From assembly GCA_023957575.1 (NCBI GenBank), contig JAMLGU010000002.1:434001-498000 (forward strand): a DNA stretch of 64,000 bases, read 5' to 3'. Origin of the DNA: Chitinophagaceae bacterium (GTDB taxonomy: Bacteria > Bacteroidota > Bacteroidia > Chitinophagales > Chitinophagaceae). Shown here piece by piece: positions 61,944 to 64,000 of the stretch. A program made the translations under genes and the position numbers. Numbering within the stretch: the first letter of the stretch is position 1; each line of letters begins with the position of its first letter. Under the pieces are notes generated by a model that did not search any database, was not told where the DNA came from, and saw only the letters and a list, made by a program, of their open reading frames with translations.

Positions 61944-62514
61944 GAGAGGAATGAAAAGAAATGAAGAATAGAATGAGGCGAAGTGCAATAAGAAATCTCC
62001 TCGTTTCCAAAACGATGAGATTTCTTCGCTTCGCTGCGAAATGACGGTGGGGAGGGTGCACATGACACCTCAATAGCATCTTCATTTCGAATGGAGTGTA
62101 ACGAAGTGAGAAGTCTTTTGCTTCCAGAACGGTAAGATTTCTCCGCTTCGCTGCGAAATGACCGTGGAGAGAATGCCAATGACGGCAGGGAAGCTGTGAG
62201 TGACGGTGTAGAAGAGCGTAAGAAGTTTTTGCATCAGGACAAAGAAGAAAGACAACAAAAAGCGTCATAGTCCATACAAAAGGTGATAGCGCCGATTTTT
62301 ATATAGAGCATAAGTTGCTCCGAAGTACCTGTTTTTCCCAAAATGCCTTGACCAATGGTATTTTTGAACTTCAAATAAAGCGTAAAAGGTAATAGATAAA
62401 ATAAAATTTAGAGGGAAAACCGGCATCTCGTCAGATGACTTTCAACTCAGTTTGTTTCCGGATGGGCTAAAGTGGGTAAACTCGAGTGAACTCTTTTTCG
62501 TTTTTTTTACCCCC

Positions 62515-62544
62515 TTGAATGAAAGACAAAAAGGTGTATTTTTG
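62515..62544 (+). promoter_or_regulatory. Promoter of hutH
   Basis: TTG (62515-62517), 19-bp spacer, TATTTTTG (62537-62544): a consensus Bacteroidota promoter with the -7 box 13 bp before the ATG. Confidence 0.75.
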
Positions 62545-62557
62545 CCGCTCAAGCTAT

Positions 62558-64000
62558 ATGAACGTACATAAAATTTCGGGGAACCCAATTGACAACAAAA
62601 TGCTGCTTTCTATAGAAGCGCAGCCGGTTTTTTTGGAACTGTCCGCAGAAGCGGTTGAAAAAATTACTCATTGTAGGGATTTTCTTGACAGAAAATTAGA
62701 TAACAGCACAGAACTTTTTTACGGCATCAATACCGGTTTTGGGTTTTTGCAAAATGTGGCCATCAGCAACGGACAGATTGCCGAGTTGCAATACAACCTG
62801 CTGAAATCGCATGCCTGTGGGTTTGGTGAAGAAGTGCCTGAAGAAATAGTGAAATGGATGCTCTTTCTGAAAGTACAGTCATTGGCACAGGGTTATTCGG
62901 GTGTACAGGTTGCTACAGTACAACGGCTGATTGATTTTTACAATAATAATATTACACCGGTAGTTTACACCCAGGGTTCATTAGGTGCTTCGGGCGATCT
63001 GGCGCCATTGGCGCATCTGAGCCTCCCGTTGATTGGATTGGGTGAGGTAAAATACATGGGTCAAAATTATTCAGGTGAAGAAATATTGAAAAAATTTGGC
63101 TGGGAACCATTGGCGCTAAAGAGCAAGGAAGGAATAGCACTGATAAACGGCACCCAGTTTATGACGGCTTATGCGCTCTTTTGCCTATTGAAAGCAGAGG
63201 GATTATTTATTCTGTCCGATCTGATTGCCTGTATCTCATTGGATGCATTTGATTGCAGTATTCATCCGTTTCATAAAAATATTCATGCCATCAGGCCGCA
63301 CAAAGGCCAGGTGGACACAGCAGCCCGCATTTCGGGGCTGATGGAAGGCAGTGAGATGATGGCTAAAGATAAAAAAACAGTTCAGGATCCTTATTCCTTC
63401 AGATGTATTCCGCAGGTACACGGCGCTTCAAAAGACGCAGCCAATTTCTTCCTGAAAACGATGATGCAAGAGATCAATTCGGTGACCGACAATCCCAATA
63501 TTTTTCCCGAAGATGATCTGATATTGTCAGGGGGTAATTTTCACGGTCAGCCTCTGGCGCTCTCTTTCGATTTGATGTGCATGGCAATGGCGGAGATCGG
63601 CAATATTTCTGAAAGGCGTACTTATCAGTTATTGTCGGGACAGAGGGGATTGCCATTGTTTCTGATTAAGAATCCGGGACTACATTCGGGCCTGATGATT
63701 CCGCAATATACGGCGGCAGGTATTGTAAGTGAGAATAAACAATTGTGTACTCCTGCAAGTATTGACTCTATCGTTTCTTCCAACGGACAGGAAGACCATG
63801 TGAGTATGGGGGCCAATGCAGCAGTGAAATGCCTGAAGGTACTGAGGAATGTAGAAAAGATTCTGGCTATTGAGTTGCTTACGGCCTGTCAGGCAATTGA
63901 GTACCGGAGGCCGTTGAAAAGTAGTGAAAGGGTAGAGGCCACAGTTGCGGCATTCAGAAAAACGGTACCTTTTAATGAAGAAGACAAGGTGTTGCATGGC
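62558..64000 (+). CDS. hutH: Histidine ammonia-lyase, 3' end beyond the window
   Basis: 481 codons are open from ATG at 62558 to the window edge, close to the full ~500 residues of the family. The enzyme deaminates histidine to urocanate, the first step of histidine use. The MIO prosthetic group forms from Ala-Ser-Gly in GSLGASGDLAPLAHLSL (about residues 141-157). The N-terminal FYGINTGFGFLQ (catalytic Tyr), the active-site QVHGASKDAA and NGQEDHVSMGANAA are present. Tyr/Phe ammonia-lyases share the fold; the His residue in SHACGFGEEV favours histidine as substrate. Confidence 0.93.
   Translation, partial: MNVHKISGNPIDNKMLLSIEAQPVFLELSAEAVEKITHCRDFLDRKLDNSTELFYGINTGFGFLQNVAISNGQIAELQYNLLKSHACGFGEEVPEEIVKWMLFLKVQSLAQGYSGVQVATVQRLIDFYNNNITPVVYTQGSLGASGDLAPLAHLSLPLIGLGEVKYMGQNYSGEEILKKFGWEPLALKSKEGIALINGTQFMTAYALFCLLKAEGLFILSDLIACISLDAFDCSIHPFHKNIHAIRPHKGQVDTAARISGLMEGSEMMAKDKKTVQDPYSFRCIPQVHGASKDAANFFLKTMMQEINSVTDNPNIFPEDDLILSGGNFHGQPLALSFDLMCMAMAEIGNISERRTYQLLSGQRGLPLFLIKNPGLHSGLMIPQYTAAGIVSENKQLCTPASIDSIVSSNGQEDHVSMGANAAVKCLKVLRNVEKILAIELLTACQAIEYRRPLKSSERVEATVAAFRKTVPFNEEDKVLHG

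Larger units (their letters stand above)
61447..62163. repeat. Cluster of five palindromic REP-like units
   Basis: Units at 61447-61503, 61518-61549 (half), 61585-61652, 61988-62045 and 62083-62163. The fullest, 61585-61652, runs GTCATTTCGGAGTGAGAAATC ... GATTTCTCCGC ... CGAAATGAC, so the ends are inverted copies. Unit spacing is irregular and spacers are not uniform. This is a dispersed Bacteroidota intergenic repeat type. Confidence 0.85.
61248..62557. other. 1.3-kb repeat-rich intergenic region
   Basis: Between map and hutH there is no supported gene; ORFs seen here translate the repeats. The region holds a pair of ~60-bp direct repeats, five copies of a palindromic repeat family, a hexamer tract, and a CCTTGAT/ATCAAGG inverted repeat (61885-61917) with T-rich interior. 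The genes infA, rpmJ, rpsM, rpsK, rpsD, rpoA and rplQ, which commonly follow map in Bacteroidota, are not found. Confidence 0.75.

Noticed and set aside
61447..62163. Repeated units as a CRISPR array
   Set aside because: Units differ in length and orientation, spacers are irregular and partly repeated, and no cas gene is nearby.
61691..62179. 162-codon ORF on the minus strand, and overlapping ORFs to 62268
   Set aside because: Its translation (FRSEAEKSYR, FRSEAKKSHR) is the read-through of the REP-like repeats; it has no signal, domain or ribosome-binding context.

Overview
The window is chromosomal DNA from a member of the Bacteroidota, probably the Chitinophagaceae or a close relative. The signs are AT-rich intergenic DNA with weak ribosome binding sites, promoters of the TTG-N19-21-TAnnTTTG type (seen before rpsJ, dxs, hutH and the tRNA-Arg), and typical Bacteroidota families: a LolA-FtsK pair, a bifunctional nuclease with a UVR tail, DUF4397 and DUF4136 lipoproteins, a CarboxypepD_reg TonB receptor and a LytS/LytTR two-component pair. 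The assignment is an inference from gene content; no rRNA gene is present.

Layout. Positions 1-6 kb are accessory DNA: the 3' part of an acyltransferase gene, then a trypsin-like protease gene and a gene for a secreted protein with a barrel-like end. A complete 1.32-kb IS4-type insertion sequence with 9-bp target duplications separates these two; removing it restores a 21-bp gene spacing. A truncated tyrosine recombinase lies next to tRNA-Ser(TGA). Positions 6.2-17.6 kb hold an ECF sigma factor with a one-TM partner, a DUF4397 lipoprotein, a TauE/SafE-DUF1634 pair, an octaheme cytochrome-HEAT-TPR protein with hemerythrin, tRNA-Leu and tRNA-Gly with clear terminators, a glycosyltransferase, a SPOR protein, a rhomboid protease and rlmH.

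Positions 17,807-27,733 are an integrated element in the 3' half of tRNA-Arg(ACG). It is bounded by 46-bp perfect direct repeats, with 21-bp arm-type repeats just inside each end. All its genes lie on the minus strand: integrase, unknown protein, excisionase-like HTH protein, SF3-type helicase, primase-like protein, several small unknown proteins, small terminase and large terminase, and a 58-residue protein. It has integration, replication and packaging modules but no portal, capsid or tail gene, so it looks like a phage satellite. It is the most interesting object in the window.

Positions 28-48 kb are core genome: lolA, ftsK, an AAA/DUF4143 ATPase behind a set of degenerate tandem repeats, DUF423, aroK, ispE, bifunctional nuclease, pth, a FAH-family enzyme, a TonB receptor, a beta-CASP nuclease, a DUF4136 lipoprotein, radC, the LytS/LytTR pair, dxs and menA. 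Positions 48.4-61.2 kb are the S10-spc ribosomal protein cluster from rpsJ to secY and map. It has a long rpsJ-rplC gap, a pseudoknot-like structure before rplO, and a strong terminator between secY and map. The usual continuation (infA to rplQ) is absent; instead there are 1.3 kb of palindromic and direct repeats, and then hutH running off the right edge.
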